Source: Clostridium neonatale (GTDB taxonomy: Bacteria; Bacillota; Clostridia; Clostridiales; Clostridiaceae). From it: DNA of 64,000 nucleotides. The stretch lies in assembly GCF_001458595.1 (NCBI RefSeq), contig NZ_LN890326.1, positions 187,762 through 251,761 on the forward strand, in the 5' to 3' direction. The translations under genes were made by a program, and so were the position numbers. Below the pieces are notes generated by a model. It was not told the origin of the DNA and made no database searches. It saw nothing but the letters and a program-made list of their open reading frames with translations. The first letter of the stretch is position 1. Each line of letters begins with the position of its first letter. This document shows positions 63,726 through 64,000 of the stretch, one piece after another.

Positions 63726-64000
63726 TTAGTATCTTAATTCAAGTACTTCTGGTTTTTGAGCTGCATGTTTATGATCAGCACCTCTATATACATTTAGTTT
63801 CTTTAACATTTGTCTTACTAAAACACCTGTTGGAAGCATTCTTCTTACAGCTTCTTCGAAAGCAAATTCTGGTTTCTTATCTAATACTACTCTGTATGGA
63901 GTTTCTTTTAATCCACCTGGGTAAAGGCTATGCTTTCTCATTAATTTTTGATCTAACTTCTTACCAGTTAAAACAACCTTTTCAGCGTTAATTACGATAA
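63726..64000 (-). CDS. rplM: 50S ribosomal protein L13, C-terminal part, cut by window edge
   Basis: About 91 C-terminal residues are inside the window. The frame continues to base 64000 and reads [20 protein letters not shown], then [40 protein letters not shown] and [20 protein letters not shown], all typical of L13. The first third lies beyond the window. It precedes rpsI in the standard rplM-rpsI operon. Confidence 0.97.
   Translation of the reverse strand, partial: IVINAEKVVLTGKKLDQKLMRKHSLYPGGLKETPYRVVLDKKPEFAFEEAVRRMLPTGVLVRQMLKKLNVYRGADHKHAAQKPEVLELRY

Overview
The window reads as a low-GC Firmicute chromosome, most likely a Clostridium sensu stricto species. It carries ptb-buk butyrate genes, a CwlD-type germination amidase, a SleB-type hydrolase, cdaA-cdaR c-di-AMP genes and many AT-rich bidirectional hairpin terminators. 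I cannot name the species. Most genes are on the minus strand, so the text follows transcription from high to low coordinates where that helps.

63.7-45.3 kb (housekeeping): rplM (cut by the window end) and rpsI are followed by a TTG-start Na/Pi-cotransporter family protein and cwlD. Next come a two-subunit iron-sulfur fumarase, a YitT-type membrane protein on the plus strand, a TPR protein, an OmpR-type two-component pair, class Ia ribonucleotide reductase (nrdA, nrdB), ptsI, a membrane-anchored TPR protein, iadA and a secreted SleB-like hydrolase. A 53-residue membrane peptide gene lies in the gap upstream of fumarase.

45.1-32.1 kb (mobile element): about 13 kb bounded by a 15-bp direct repeat. 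It has a tyrosine integrase, a string of very small genes, a CHC2/Toprim/VirE primase-helicase, an excisionase-like HTH protein, a Rha-family regulator and a divergent pair of XRE regulators whose promoters and operators are visible. A second XRE module and a cysteine-rich secreted protein make up the distal part. There are no capsid, terminase or relaxase genes, so it resembles a satellite or simple integrative element. About 3 kb of it is non-coding but strongly patterned: ~130-bp tandem repeats near 41 kb, a family of palindromes near 44.3 kb, and T-tract units each followed by a 9-bp period duplication near 44.8 kb. These arrays are the least explained part of the window.

31-27 kb: cdaA-cdaR and an FAD-dependent dehydrogenase.

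26-10.6 kb (host-glycan catabolism): an AraC regulator diverges from an operon of two ABC permeases, a GH112 galacto-N-biose phosphorylase, an unreported-type 51-residue membrane protein, a sugar-binding lipoprotein and a BadF-type aminosugar kinase. Next to it lie a NagA-type deacetylase and a PTS EIIB-EIIC-EIID, GntR, AgaS isomerase/deaminase, EIIA, class II aldolase and KbaZ-type operon. Together these predict uptake and phosphorolysis of galacto-N-biose, phosphorylation and deacetylation of GalNAc, and conversion through tagatose phosphates to triose phosphates. The ABC ATPase, a dedicated tagatose-6-phosphate kinase and the galactose-1-phosphate enzymes are not in the window.

10.3-1 kb: ptb-buk with a clear sigma-A promoter, an AIM24-family protein, ilvC with its own promoter and ~175-nt leader, an MBOAT acyltransferase plus SGNH-type partner on the plus strand, a YerC-type repressor, glmM, and the start of a CNNM/DUF21 membrane protein cut by the window edge.
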